In this document: in pieces, positions 36,086 through 45,497 of the stretch
Layout: each line of letters starts with the position of its first letter
Numbering within the stretch: position 1 is the stretch's first letter
Translations under genes and position numbers: made by a program
The notes under the pieces: model-generated
Told to the model about the DNA's origin: nothing
Databases searched by the model: none
What the model saw: only the letters and a program-made list of their open reading frames with translations
NCBI RefSeq assembly: GCF_009826895.1
Contig: NZ_WUMV01000003.1
Location: 947,501-1,011,500, forward strand
Source of the DNA: Stappia sediminis
GTDB lineage: Bacteria; Pseudomonadota; Alphaproteobacteria; Rhizobiales; Stappiaceae
Reading direction: 5' to 3'
Length of the DNA: 64,000 nucleotides

Positions 36086-37626
36086 CCACCGCATCTTCGC
36101 CCAGCGATTTCGACCTGTTGATCATCGGCGGCGGAATCAACGGTGCGGGCATTGCGCGCGACGCCGTCGGCCGCGGGTTTTCCGTGTGCCTCGTTGAAAT
36201 GAACGATCTGGCGAGCGGCACATCCTCGTGGTCGACCAAGCTCATCCACGGCGGCTTGCGCTATCTTGAATACTATGAGTTTCGCCTGGTCCGCGAGGCG
36301 CTTACGGAGCGTGAGGTGCTTTGGGCGAATGCGCCGCACATCATCCGTCCGCTGCGTTTCGTCCTTCCGCACCACAAGGGCCTGCGCCCGCGCTGGTTCC
36401 TTCGCCTCGGGCTTTTCATTTACGACCATCTCGGCGGGCGCAAGAAGCTGCCGGCGACGAAGACACTCGATCTCACCACGGACAAGACCGGCAAGCCGCT
36501 GAAACCCGGATTGTTTTCCACCGGTTTTGAATATTCGGACTGCTGGGTGGACGACGCGCGGCTTGTAGCGCTGAACGCGCGTGATGCGGCCGACCGGGGC
36601 GCGCAGATCAACACGCGCGTGAAGCTCGTCTCGGCGCTGCGCGAAAACGGACATTGGCGGGCGAAGCTGCGCGACGAGGCATCCGGGGATACGCGCGAGG
36701 TCACGGCGAAGCTGATCGTCAACGCCGGCGGGCCCTGGGTGGACGACGTTCTGAACGGCGCTCTCAAGCGCGGCAACGCGACGAACGTCCGCCTCGTGAA
36801 GGGCAGCCATATCGTCGTCAGGAAGATCTACGAGCACGACCGCGCCTATATCTTTCAGAACACGGACGGGCGGATCATCTTCGCGATCCCCTATGAAGGC
36901 GATTTCACCCTGATCGGCACGACGGACGAGGATTTTTCGGGCGATCCCGGCTCGGCCAGGATATCGGACGCCGAGACGGACTATCTGTTGTCGGCCGCGA
37001 GCGAATATTTCGCAAAGCCGCTCAAGCGCGAGGATATCGTCTGGACCTATTCCGGCGTGCGCCCGCTTTTCGACGACGGGGCATCGAAGGCGCAGGAAGC
37101 GACGCGCGACTATGTCCTGAAGGTCGACGGCGGAAACGGCAAGGCGCCGCTCGTCAACATATTCGGCGGCAAGATCACGACATACCGCCGGCTGGCCCAA
37201 TCGGTCATGGAGAAGATCGAGGATCAGCTTGGCGCCCGCGGGCCCGCCTGGACGAAGAAGGCGGCGCTTCCCGGCGGCGATTTCCCGGTGGAGGATTTCG
37301 CGGGCCAGGTCTCCAAGGTCAGGCAGAAGCATCCCTATCTCGACGAGCGCTATGTAACGCGCCTCGTCCGGCTTTACGGCACATGCTGCAACGGTCTCCT
37401 GGACGGCGTTCACAACCGGCAGGGGCTTGGCCGTCACTTCGGCGCGGACCTTTATGAGGCGGAAGTGCGCTATCTGATCGAACAGGAATGGGCTCGCAGT
37501 GCCGAAGACGTACTCTGGCGGCGCACGAAACAGGGCTTGCGACTGTCCGGGGACGAGGTCAAGGCTCTCGACGAATTCATGAGCGATGCCGTTTCCCTGT
37601 CGCGCGGAACGCACGCGAACGGCTGA
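36082..37626 (+). CDS. glpD: Aerobic glycerol-3-phosphate dehydrogenase
   Basis: 514 residues. FAD-binding LLIIGGGINGAGIARDA near the N-terminus, then SSWSTKLIHGGLRYLEYYEF, LRFVLPHHKG, GTTDEDFSGDP, YSGVRPLFDDG and NIFGGKITTYRRLA. It oxidises glycerol 3-phosphate to DHAP at the inner membrane, passing electrons to quinone. The start is GTG at 36082 (protein MTTASSPSDFD), embedded in the glpR stop (GTGA) with AGGAG upstream; an earlier in-frame start lies inside glpR. No glycerol kinase is in the window. Confidence 0.95.
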   Translation: MTTASSPSDFDLLIIGGGINGAGIARDAVGRGFSVCLVEMNDLASGTSSWSTKLIHGGLRYLEYYEFRLVREALTEREVLWANAPHIIRPLRFVLPHHKGLRPRWFLRLGLFIYDHLGGRKKLPATKTLDLTTDKTGKPLKPGLFSTGFEYSDCWVDDARLVALNARDAADRGAQINTRVKLVSALRENGHWRAKLRDEASGDTREVTAKLIVNAGGPWVDDVLNGALKRGNATNVRLVKGSHIVVRKIYEHDRAYIFQNTDGRIIFAIPYEGDFTLIGTTDEDFSGDPGSARISDAETDYLLSAASEYFAKPLKREDIVWTYSGVRPLFDDGASKAQEATRDYVLKVDGGNGKAPLVNIFGGKITTYRRLAQSVMEKIEDQLGARGPAWTKKAALPGGDFPVEDFAGQVSKVRQKHPYLDERYVTRLVRLYGTCCNGLLDGVHNRQGLGRHFGADLYEAEVRYLIEQEWARSAEDVLWRRTKQGLRLSGDEVKALDEFMSDAVSLSRGTHANG

Positions 37627-37671
37627 AAAATCCTGCTATCCGCAGGCATTCAACTCGTCTAAAACGCCCGC

Positions 37672-38484
37672 ATGAGCGAAATCGACGAAGAGGCCCTTGC
37701 GGAGGCCTATAATCGCGGGCTGGAGCTTGAAAAAGCCGGCGACCACGAAGGTGCGGCGCAAGCTTATCGCCGTGTGCTGGAAATCGACCCGCACGACAGG
37801 GGCGGCGCGTCCGTGCGTCTTGCCGCGATGGGGCGGGGCCAGTCGCCCGACAAGGCGCCGGACGCCTATGTCGCCGCTCTTTTCGACCAGCATGCGGAGG
37901 TCTTTGAATCCATTCTCGTCGACCAGCTCGGCTATCATGTGCCGATGATGGTGGGCGAGGCGGTGGAACGTCTCGGGCTCGGGCCGTTCGACCGGCTGCT
38001 TGATCTTGGCTGCGGCACCGGGCTTTCCGGCGATGTCCTGTACGATCATGCCGAGGAGCTTGTCGCCGTCGATCTTTCCGAGGCCATGGTCGAGGCGGCT
38101 TATGAAAAAGACGTCTATGACAGGCTCTACGTCGCGGAAGCCGTGCACTTCCTGGAAGCGACGGACGAGGCGCCATTCGACATGATCGTGGCGACCGACG
38201 TGCTTCCCTATATGGGCCGGCTCGATGCCCTGTTCGCGGGTCTCGCGTCGAAGGCGGCGAATGGCGGGATCATCGCCTTTTCCACCGAAACGCTTCCCGA
38301 AGACGCATTTCAGGGCAGGACCTTCATGGTCGGCCCGAAGCAGCGTTTCGCCCACCCGCAAGGCCATATCCGCGCGCTCCTCGACGAACATGGCTTCACG
38401 CTTCTGGAAATCGACCCGATCACCGTGCGGCACGATGAGGGCGAGCCGGTGCCGGGACATCTGGTGGTCGCGCGCAAGGGCTGA
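37672..38484 (+). CDS. TPR-containing class I SAM-dependent methyltransferase
   Basis: 270 residues. A short TPR-like helix pair (about 5-40, YNRGLELEKAGDHEGAAQAYRRVLEIDP) precedes a class I methyltransferase with motif I LLDLGCGTGLSGDVL, acidic motif II VAVDLSEAMV and motif IV FDMIVATDVLPYMG. This N-terminal TPR arrangement is common in alphaproteobacterial methyltransferases of unknown substrate. It starts 45 bp after glpD and ends 3 bp before the convergent LysR gene. Confidence 0.85.
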   Translation: MSEIDEEALAEAYNRGLELEKAGDHEGAAQAYRRVLEIDPHDRGGASVRLAAMGRGQSPDKAPDAYVAALFDQHAEVFESILVDQLGYHVPMMVGEAVERLGLGPFDRLLDLGCGTGLSGDVLYDHAEELVAVDLSEAMVEAAYEKDVYDRLYVAEAVHFLEATDEAPFDMIVATDVLPYMGRLDALFAGLASKAANGGIIAFSTETLPEDAFQGRTFMVGPKQRFAHPQGHIRALLDEHGFTLLEIDPITVRHDEGEPVPGHLVVARKG

Positions 38485-38487
38485 AAA

Positions 38488-39405
38488 CTACCGTTGCCGG
38501 GCAAGCTCCATTTCGCCGAGTCTCGCGGACAGGCGGGGCGCGGCGAAGTCGACGAACGCGCGCACCTTGCCTGAAAGTTTTCGCGTCGGCGGATAGACGA
38601 GGCTGACCGGGACGGGATCCGGCATGAACCGGTCCAGCAAGAGCTTCAGCCGGCCATCGCGGACCGCATCCTCCACCATGTATGAAAGCGCCATGACGAG
38701 GCCGCCGCCGCGTTCCGCCTCCGCGATGGCCGCCGCCGCATCGTTGACGTCGAGGCACGGGCTGATCGGCGCGGAATACGGCTTGCCATCCCGTATCAGC
38801 CGCCAGTTGCCGGCATGCGCAAGCGCCGACGTGGTGATCGTACGATGCCGTTCCAGATCCGCCGGTGTTTTCAGTCGTGGCGCATTTGCAAGGTAGTCCG
38901 GACTTGCGACCATCACCTGGCGGACATGGCCGATACGCCTTGCAAGCAGCGTGGAATCCGGCAGATGGGCGATGCGCACGGCAATGTCGATGCCTTCCTC
39001 GACGATGTCGACGACCCTGTCGAGGCACAGGAGCGTTGCGGTGATCCGCGGATGTGCATGGAGAAAGTCGGACAACAGCGGCGTCGTGCATTTTCGCCCG
39101 AATGTTACCGGCGCGGTGACCCTCAAGTGGCCGCTCGCCGTCGCCGCGCGTCCGCGCACGATCTGTTCGACCCCTTCTATATCCTCAAGCAGGCGGCGGC
39201 ACTCCGACAGATAGTCCTCGCCGGCTTCCGTCAACGAAAGGGAGCGGGTAGTCCTGTTGAAAAGCCTGACGCCGAGCCGGTCTTCAAGCGATGAGACAGC
39301 ACGTGTGACCGCCGGAGGGGAGAGCTTAAGCCGGGTTGCAGCACGTGCGAAACTACCCGCATCAGCCACGGCGACGAAAACCTGCATCGTATGAAGGCGA
39401 TCCAT
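38488..39405 (-). CDS. LysR-family transcriptional regulator
   Basis: 305 residues. Winged helix with DRLHTMQVFVAVADAGSFARAATRLKLSPPAVTRAVSSLEDRLGVRLFNRTTRSLSLTEAG, then an effector domain of the CrgA type (GHLRVTAPVTFGRKCTTPLLSDFL, DIAVRIAHLPDSTLLARRIG). ATG at 39405 is preferred over an in-frame start 51 bases upstream, which would cross the palindrome. Divergent from the tandem GST genes, which it probably controls. Confidence 0.92.
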   Translation of the reverse strand: MDRLHTMQVFVAVADAGSFARAATRLKLSPPAVTRAVSSLEDRLGVRLFNRTTRSLSLTEAGEDYLSECRRLLEDIEGVEQIVRGRAATASGHLRVTAPVTFGRKCTTPLLSDFLHAHPRITATLLCLDRVVDIVEEGIDIAVRIAHLPDSTLLARRIGHVRQVMVASPDYLANAPRLKTPADLERHRTITTSALAHAGNWRLIRDGKPYSAPISPCLDVNDAAAAIAEAERGGGLVMALSYMVEDAVRDGRLKLLLDRFMPDPVPVSLVYPPTRKLSGKVRAFVDFAAPRLSARLGEMELARQR

Positions 39406-39406
39406 G

Positions 39407-39429
39407 ATTATTCCTCTTAATGGAATAAT
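39407..39429. promoter_or_regulatory. Palindromic operator candidate of the LysR regulator
   Basis: ATTATTCC-tcttaat-GGAATAAT: a perfect 8-base inverted repeat with a 7-base spacer, starting 2 bases upstream of the LysR ATG and about 110 bases upstream of the first GST. The position suits autorepression and a shared activation site. Confidence 0.6.
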
Positions 39430-39537
39430 GTCTTCCAATTTATATCTATTCATCAATATGGCGTAATAAGCAATTTTCCATCCGCCCCATCGACCAGGCC
39501 TTGAGCCCGTGTCGAAGATTCATGCGGAGAAATGAAC

Positions 39538-40158
39538 ATGACCGCCAAGTTGAAACTTCATCGCTTCGAAAAGTCCGGCCATTCCCACCGGGCCGTGCTG
39601 TTCGCTTCGCTCCTCGGTCTCGATGCCGAGCTGATCGATGTCGATCTCGCCAACGGTGCGCACAAGACACCGGATTACCTCAAGATGCACCCCTTTGGCC
39701 AGGTTCCGGTCCTTCAGGACGGCGATCAGACGATCTGGGACAGCAACGCCATACTCGTCCACCTTGCCACCAACCACGACGCCTCCGGCGAATGGTATCC
39801 GGATGACAAGGCGTCCGCCATTCAGGCGTGGCTTTCGGTCGCCGCCGGCCCGCTCTTCAACGGACCGTGCGCGGCGCGCCTGGTAACCGTATTCGGTGCG
39901 GATTTCGACCATGAACGGACCAAGGCGACCGCGACCGCCTTGTTTGAGATCCTCGACAAGGAACTGGCTGAGCGCGCGTTCCTCGTCGGCGACAAGCCGA
40001 CCATCGCCGATATCGCGCTTTACTCCTATACCGCCCACGCACCGGAAGGCGGCGCGCCGCTGGAGCCTTACGCCAACATTCGCGCATGGCTGAAGCGGAT
40101 CGAGGCGCTTCCGGGCTTCGTCGCCATGCCCGAGACGAAAGCGGGCCTGCTGGCGTAG
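39538..40158 (+). CDS. Glutathione S-transferase family protein (copy 1)
   Basis: 206 residues from ATG 39538, which has GGAG eight bases upstream (the ATG at 39532 is too close). N-terminal thioredoxin-fold domain with HPFGQVPVLQDGDQTIWDSNAILVHLA (cis-Pro and the E/D-S glutathione-binding pair) and a C-terminal helical domain with the N-capping box DKPTIADIALYSYTAHAPEGG. It is about 60-65% identical by eye to the next gene, so the pair is a tandem duplication. Substrate unknown. Confidence 0.9.
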   Translation: MTAKLKLHRFEKSGHSHRAVLFASLLGLDAELIDVDLANGAHKTPDYLKMHPFGQVPVLQDGDQTIWDSNAILVHLATNHDASGEWYPDDKASAIQAWLSVAAGPLFNGPCAARLVTVFGADFDHERTKATATALFEILDKELAERAFLVGDKPTIADIALYSYTAHAPEGGAPLEPYANIRAWLKRIEALPGFVAMPETKAGLLA

Positions 40159-40229
40159 ATACGCGGCGAATTGCCGTAAGAGAGCGAGGCGAGGATCGGG
40201 CCTGTTCCGACAAGCAGCAAAGCATATCC

Positions 40230-40850
40230 ATGGCTGACCGGTTGAAACTCCATACATTCGAGTTGTCGGGCCACGCTCATCGCGCCGTGCTGTTCGCCTC
40301 GCTCCTCGGTCTTGACGTCGAACTTATCGAAGTCGACCTGACTGCCGGCGCCCAGAAGGCTCCCGGGCATTTGAGGCTTCATCCGTTCGGACAGGTGCCG
40401 GTGCTTGAAGATGGGGATGAAATCGTCTGGGAAAGCAACGCCGTTCTCGTTCATCTTGCCCGAAAATACGACCCTTCCGGCAGTTGGCTGCCGAAGGAAA
40501 TGGAGGCGGTCGTTCAGGCATGGCTGTCGGTCGCTTCCGGCCAATTGACGGACGGTCCCTGCGACGCGCGGCGTGTCACTGTGTTCGGGGCGGACCTGGA
40601 TCATGAAAAGGCAAAGACGATCGCCGCCGGCCTGTTCGAAGTCCTGGAGGCGGCGCTTTCGGATCGCGCGTTCTTGATTGGCGACACACCGACCATCGCC
40701 GATATCGCGCTCTATACCTATACAGCACATGCGCCCGAAGGCGGCGTATCCCTTGAGCCATATGCCAATATCCGCGCGTGGCTCGAACGCATAGAAGCCC
40801 TGCCGGGCTTCGTCGCAATGACGGCGACGAAAGCCGGCTCATCGGCCTGA
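40230..40850 (+). CDS. Glutathione S-transferase family protein (copy 2)
   Basis: 206 residues, a paralogue of the preceding gene: LKLHTFELSGHAHRAVLFASLLGLD, HPFGQVPVLEDGDEIVWESNAVLVHLA and DTPTIADIALYTYTAHAPEGG align without gaps to copy 1. The start at 40230 is preferred over an in-frame start inside copy 1. The 71-bp gap to copy 1 and 26 bp to the reductase fusion suggest one operon. Confidence 0.9.
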   Translation: MADRLKLHTFELSGHAHRAVLFASLLGLDVELIEVDLTAGAQKAPGHLRLHPFGQVPVLEDGDEIVWESNAVLVHLARKYDPSGSWLPKEMEAVVQAWLSVASGQLTDGPCDARRVTVFGADLDHEKAKTIAAGLFEVLEAALSDRAFLIGDTPTIADIALYTYTAHAPEGGVSLEPYANIRAWLERIEALPGFVAMTATKAGSSA

Positions 40851-40876
40851 GCGCCATGTCCTGGAGCAGAGAAGCC

Positions 40877-42955
40877 ATGCCCGAAACCGATCGTTCCCAC
40901 GGTGCAAGGACGCCTTTCCACGAAGGCGAGCTTGCTGTTCAGGAGAAGGTGGGCGTCAAGGAGCGGATCGCGAATTTTGGCCGCATGGCGATCCGCGATT
41001 TCATGCCCGACCAGCACCGCGCGTTCTTCGCCGGGCTGCCGTTCGTGGTGCTGTCGGCGGTGGATGGCAAAGGCTGGCCGCGCGCCACGATGCTCTTCGG
41101 GTATCCAGGCTTCGTCTCCTCGCCCGATGCGCGAAGACTTTCCATCGCCGCGCGCACCGTCACGGGCGATCCGCTGGAGGCGGCATTTACGCCGGGCGCG
41201 AAAGTGGGCGGCATCGGGATCGAGTTCCAAAACCGCCGGCGCAACCGTTTCACGGCGCATGTGAGCACGGTCGGTGAAACGCTGGAGCTCGCCATCGACC
41301 AGTCGTTCGGGAATTGCCCGCAATATATCCAGACCCGCCGGCCGTCATACGTTCGCGATGTCACGGATACAGGTTTTACGCCGGACGTGCGCCGTTCTAA
41401 GGGCCTCGACGCGGCCGCGCGCGCGCAGATCGAAGCGGCCGACACGTTCTTCATCGCAAGCATCGCGCCGGGCGAGGACGAAAAGGGCAAGCTCGGCGCG
41501 GATGTTTCGCACCGCGGCGGCAAGCCGGGTTTCGTGCATATCGACGATAAGGGGACCCTGACGATTCCCGATTTCGCGGGCAATCTCTTCTTCAATACCT
41601 TCGGCAATCTCCACCTCAATCCGAAGACGGGGCTTCTGTTTCCCGATTTCGCATCCGGTGACCTGCTGCATGTCGCGGGCGAGGCGGAAATCATATACGA
41701 GGGTGAGGAGATCGCGGCCTTCCGCGGAGCCGAGCGTTTGCTGCGAATACGCGTCGACCATACGATCCGGCTGGAAGCAACACTGCCCTTTCGCTTCGAA
41801 TTCGGTGAATTCTCGCCAAATTCGCTTATTACCGGAGACTGGAACGAGGCCGCCGCCGCGCTCGAAGCGGAGAAATCCCGCAATATCTACCGTTCCTATC
41901 GCGTCGCACGCATCGTTCAGGAAAGCTCCACCATCAGGTCGTTTCATCTCGAACCCGCCGACGGCGGCGGGCGTCCCGCATTCGAGGCCGGTCAGTTCCT
42001 GCCGATCCGCCTTCGCCTGCCGGATGGCGAACTGGCGTGCCGCACCTACACCTTGTCGAGCGCGCCGGGCGACAAGCTCTTCAGGATCAGCGTCAAGCGG
42101 GAAGCAGAGGGGAAGGTGAGCCGTCACCTGCACGATCATGTCAGCGAGGGCGACACGATAGAGGCGCTTTCGCCGCGCGGGCGTTTTACGCCGGACACCT
42201 CTCACGACAGGCCGATCGTGCTGATTTCGGCAGGCGTCGGCGTGACGCCGATGGTCTCAATGCTGAAACATCTGGTCGTGGAGGATTTCCGTACGCGCAG
42301 GGAGCGGCCGATCTATTTCATAAACGCCGCCCGCTCGTCGAAGGAACGGGCGTTTTTCGAGGAAGTGCGGAAGATCGCAAGCCTCGCCCAATCGGTCAGG
42401 CTTCACTTCACGCTGCGCCGGCAGGAGGAGGACGACCAGCCGGGTCGCGACCTCCATAGCGTCGGGCGTATCAATGTCGATCTCCTGAAGGCGATCCTGC
42501 CGCTCGACGACTATGATTTCTATATTTGCGGTCCCGCTGGCATGGCTCAGTCGGTCTACGATGGATTGAGGGACCTGAGTATCGCCGATCGGCGGATATT
42601 CTCCGAAAGCTTCGGCGAAAGCGCTTTGAAGCGCCGTGCCGATCCTTCGGCACCCGGAAAGAGGATGCTTGGTGAGGGCAGGGCGAGCGTGCGGTTTTCC
42701 GCCTCCGGTGTGGAAGCCCTATGGGCACCGGAAAGCGGCACGCTGCTGGAACTGGCCGAAGCCGCGGGACTATCGCCGAATTACGGCTGCCGCTCCGGAT
42801 CCTGCGGTTCCTGTGCCGTGCGTCTTGGCGAAGGGTCTGTCAGCTACCCTGAGGAGCCTGCCTTCCCGGTGGAAGAAGGCATGGTTCTCACCTGTTGCGC
42901 CGTGCCAGCTGCGCGCGAAAACGGGCCGGAAGAAAAGCTCGTCGTCGAACTTTGA
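40877..42955 (+). CDS. PNPOx-like / ferredoxin reductase / [2Fe-2S] ferredoxin fusion protein
   Basis: About 692 residues in three parts. Residues 1-330 are a pyridoxamine-phosphate-oxidase-like split barrel (FMPDQHRAFFAGLPFVVLSAVDGKGWPRATMLFG, ADTFFIAS, HRGGKPGFV, FNTFGNLHLNPKTGLLFPDF). Residues 335-590 are an FNR-type flavin/NAD module (CRTYTLSSAP, ISAGVGVTPMVSMLK, YICGPAGMAQSVYDGL). Residues 605-692 are a plant-type ferredoxin with NYGCRSGSCGSCAVRL and LTCC, giving the C-x4-C-x2-C...C cluster. The start is ATG 40877 (GGAG upstream) or 40856. Co-directional with the GSTs under LysR. Likely an NAD(P)H-dependent redox enzyme; substrate unknown. Confidence 0.87.
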   Translation: MPETDRSHGARTPFHEGELAVQEKVGVKERIANFGRMAIRDFMPDQHRAFFAGLPFVVLSAVDGKGWPRATMLFGYPGFVSSPDARRLSIAARTVTGDPLEAAFTPGAKVGGIGIEFQNRRRNRFTAHVSTVGETLELAIDQSFGNCPQYIQTRRPSYVRDVTDTGFTPDVRRSKGLDAAARAQIEAADTFFIASIAPGEDEKGKLGADVSHRGGKPGFVHIDDKGTLTIPDFAGNLFFNTFGNLHLNPKTGLLFPDFASGDLLHVAGEAEIIYEGEEIAAFRGAERLLRIRVDHTIRLEATLPFRFEFGEFSPNSLITGDWNEAAAALEAEKSRNIYRSYRVARIVQESSTIRSFHLEPADGGGRPAFEAGQFLPIRLRLPDGELACRTYTLSSAPGDKLFRISVKREAEGKVSRHLHDHVSEGDTIEALSPRGRFTPDTSHDRPIVLISAGVGVTPMVSMLKHLVVEDFRTRRERPIYFINAARSSKERAFFEEVRKIASLAQSVRLHFTLRRQEEDDQPGRDLHSVGRINVDLLKAILPLDDYDFYICGPAGMAQSVYDGLRDLSIADRRIFSESFGESALKRRADPSAPGKRMLGEGRASVRFSASGVEALWAPESGTLLELAEAAGLSPNYGCRSGSCGSCAVRLGEGSVSYPEEPAFPVEEGMVLTCCAVPAARENGPEEKLVVEL

Positions 42956-43667
42956 GACGAGAAGCTTCACCAACTTGCGAGCATGAAATTCGGAGCGCGT
43001 TCCGCCGCAGGGGCTACGTGTCAACGATCTCACCATGCTCCATATCCCAGAATCCCGCTCGACCTTGGTCTCACGTGACGGCATCGAATTCGATGCCGTT
43101 TCCGATTGGTCGCCAATTCGGAGTTCTCGCCTGCGGGATCGCCGTCCCCGCGGGTTGAACGAATATGTGATCGCCAAGCTTGTAAGTATTACTTCGTATA
43201 GTTCCCTTTTGTGGCCGTGTTGCCTGGAAAAGGAACGCCGTCGATGAAAAGCCAGCTTGTTAAGTCGCTTCAGTAATTCAATCTTTCGGCGAAATAGAAG
43301 AGGGTTGAAGGGCGGGGATTGAAGTTTAAATTAACTGATATTCGCCGATGTAAATGTATTAAAGATTCAACTTATATATAGATGGCACTTTGTTTTGGTT
43401 TAATGAAATAATTTCTTAAGTGAATATCGCTGCGTAATTTATATGACATTAAAATATAACTCTGGGATATCTGTGCGTGTGATGATTTATTTTTCTTTTA
43501 TGTGCTGTGACTATCATTTGTATAGTTTTATTTTACGAATTTCATGCAGAAAGGCTCGCGATAAAGTTGTGGCGCGGTGAAGTTTTTCCGCCTGCGAATT
43601 TCATGGCGAACAGTTTCATATCGGGGATGGGAGTGGTGATGTTCCGGAACAGCGGTTTGGAAAGAAG
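42956..43667. other. Non-coding stretch, GC-rich then strongly AT-rich
   Basis: No supported gene in about 710 bases. The first 290 bases resemble neighbouring coding GC content without a credible reading frame. From about 43260 to 43560 the sequence is strongly AT-rich (for example TTAAATTAACTGATATTC, TTTAATGAAATAATTTC), unlike the rest of the window. It marks the left boundary of the signalling block and holds the promoter of the small membrane protein and chemoreceptor. Confidence 0.6.
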
Positions 43668-43985
43668 ATGAAGGAACTCGGGTTCGGGCTCGGGTTCGGG
43701 GTGCTGGTTGCAATCGGGTTCAGCATTCTGAGTGTCATGCCCAGCCAGGGCGAGCCGGTTGCGGTCTTCATGGGACCTTTTTCCACCCCTGCCGATGGAT
43801 TGAAGGCGATCGTTTCCGCCCATGGAAGCCTTTTGAGCCAGTCAACGGTTGTCGTCACAGCAAGTGATGACCCTGATTTCATAGACAAACTGTACCAGGC
43901 CGGTGCCTGGTTTGTCGGGGATGCGCGTGCTCTCGGCCTTTGCGTCACCGGCTCAGACGGAGAATTGACCTATGCATGGAATTGA
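43668..43985 (+). CDS. Small membrane-anchored protein of unknown function
   Basis: 105 residues: a Gly-rich hydrophobic N-terminal helix ([19 protein letters not shown], about 6-24) followed by a soluble part ([28 protein letters not shown], then [21 protein letters not shown]) that is probably periplasmic. The soluble part may be a compact alpha/beta fold. Its 3' end overlaps the chemoreceptor start by 14 bp, so the two are co-translated. No family recognised; a partner or accessory of the chemoreceptor is possible by context only. Confidence 0.65.
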   Translation: MKELGFGLGFGVLVAIGFSILSVMPSQGEPVAVFMGPFSTPADGLKAIVSAHGSLLSQSTVVVTASDDPDFIDKLYQAGAWFVGDARALGLCVTGSDGELTYAWN

Positions 43986-45432
43986 AGCAATTCGCGCGCG
44001 GTTTGCGCCTTTCATCATCTCTCTTTTATGGATGAACACCGCGATCATGGCTGCGGCGATCTTCCTGTTTCCAAATCCGAATTCGACCATTGTCCTGGTT
44101 TTGAGCCTGGCCCTTGCGATCGGGGGGACGGCGCTCTGGTTCATTCAGAAATCGAGCTGGGTGACGCGCCAGTTTACCGCCGTTGCGGCGATGGGGCAGG
44201 TGATGCTCCTCGTGCTCGATCTGGCCGGGACGTCCTTCCAGATCGATGCACACATGTATTTCTTCGCCACCATGGCAATCCTGGCGGGCTGGCTCGACTG
44301 GCGGGCGATCCTCTCGGCAAGCGCGGTCACGATCGTGCAGCATCTTCTTCTCAACACGCTTTATGCGTCCGCGATCTTCCCCGATGGGGCCAACATCCTG
44401 CGTGTGCTTGCGCATGCGGCCGTGGTTTTCCTTGAGACGGGCGCACTCGTATGGATGCTTGAGACTTTGAGGGCGTCCATGTGCAAGGCGGAGCGCGAGC
44501 AGATGGCCGCGACGGACGCCAAGCACACCGCCGAACAGTCCCAGCAGCGGGTGGAATCGCTGACGCGCCAGTCCGAGGACGACCGCCGCCGGGCGATTAC
44601 CGAAATCTCGGAACGTTTCGAAGCCAGGGTCGCTTCCGTGGTCAGCGAGGTTGCGCCCGCGGTCGTGGAACTGCAAAAGGCGGCCGAGGCCATGAGGGCG
44701 AAAGCCACGGGTGCCGGCAACGGTTCGCGCATGGTCGTGGAGACCAGCAACAATACCCGCGGCAACGTCATGACCATTTCCGAGGCTGCGGAAAACATGC
44801 GCCAGGCGATCGCGACCATTCGCGAGGAGGCCAACCGCTCGCAAACCGAAGCGGAATCCGCCTCAAGCAAGGCGGGCGAAGCGGCACGTACGGTTTCGGA
44901 GATGGTCGCCAGCGCCGAAACGATCAGCCAGGTCGTGGATCTTATCCGTTCGATTGCCGAGCAGACCAATCTTCTCGCCCTCAATGCGACGATCGAATCC
45001 GCGCGCGCCGGCGAAGCAGGCAAGGGATTTGCCGTGGTTGCCCAGGAGGTGAAGCAGCTTGCGACGCAAACCGCCAAAGCCACCGAGGAAATCTCCGCCC
45101 AGATCGCGTCCATGCAGGCCGTTTCGTCCACCGCGCAGGAATCCATGAACTCCGTGGTCGACACGATCCGCAATTCCATGGAAATCTTGGTGGGTCTTGG
45201 TGAAAGCATCGAAGGCCAGCTTCGCGCGACTTCGGAGATTTCCGACGTCGTGTCGGTAACCGTGGAGGATACGCGCGCTCTCGACGGTTCCGTCGGCGAG
45301 ATCCACAAGGATATTTCCGAAACGGCAGAGCAGTCGGAAAGCGTTATTTCCATTGCCACTCAGCTTGCTTCGCATACGACAAGCCTTCAAGACGAAGTGA
45401 CCGACTTCGTGCGGATCGTTCGCGAGGCCTGA
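43972..45432 (+). CDS. Methyl-accepting chemotaxis protein with multi-helix membrane sensor
   Basis: 486 residues. Six or so membrane helices occupy residues 12-165 with almost no periplasmic loop, so the input signal is probably sensed in or at the membrane. A coiled-coil linker (165-210) leads to the signalling domain with tip [39 protein letters not shown]. There is no HAMP domain that I can see. Co-translated with the preceding small protein. Its closeness to the DSF locus, whose signal is a membrane-permeable fatty acid, is suggestive but not evidence of function. Confidence 0.88.
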   Translation: MHGIEAIRARFAPFIISLLWMNTAIMAAAIFLFPNPNSTIVLVLSLALAIGGTALWFIQKSSWVTRQFTAVAAMGQVMLLVLDLAGTSFQIDAHMYFFATMAILAGWLDWRAILSASAVTIVQHLLLNTLYASAIFPDGANILRVLAHAAVVFLETGALVWMLETLRASMCKAEREQMAATDAKHTAEQSQQRVESLTRQSEDDRRRAITEISERFEARVASVVSEVAPAVVELQKAAEAMRAKATGAGNGSRMVVETSNNTRGNVMTISEAAENMRQAIATIREEANRSQTEAESASSKAGEAARTVSEMVASAETISQVVDLIRSIAEQTNLLALNATIESARAGEAGKGFAVVAQEVKQLATQTAKATEEISAQIASMQAVSSTAQESMNSVVDTIRNSMEILVGLGESIEGQLRATSEISDVVSVTVEDTRALDGSVGEIHKDISETAEQSESVISIATQLASHTTSLQDEVTDFVRIVREA

Positions 45433-45466
45433 CTGCGGCGCAGACCAGAATCCCTGCGCGATTACA

Positions 45467-45497
45467 TGCGCCGGCGGGCGCCGCGGCCGCCGGCGCA
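45467..45497 (+). other. Strong hairpin downstream of the chemoreceptor gene
   Basis: TGCGCCGGCGG-gcgccgcgg-CCGCCGGCGCA, an 11-bp perfect stem 34 bases after the stop. It lacks a U tract, so it may act in message stability or as an inefficient terminator. Confidence 0.6.

Noticed and set aside
43035-43247. 70-codon plus-strand frame after the reductase fusion
   Set aside because: No ribosome-binding site, no recognisable protein; left as non-coding.
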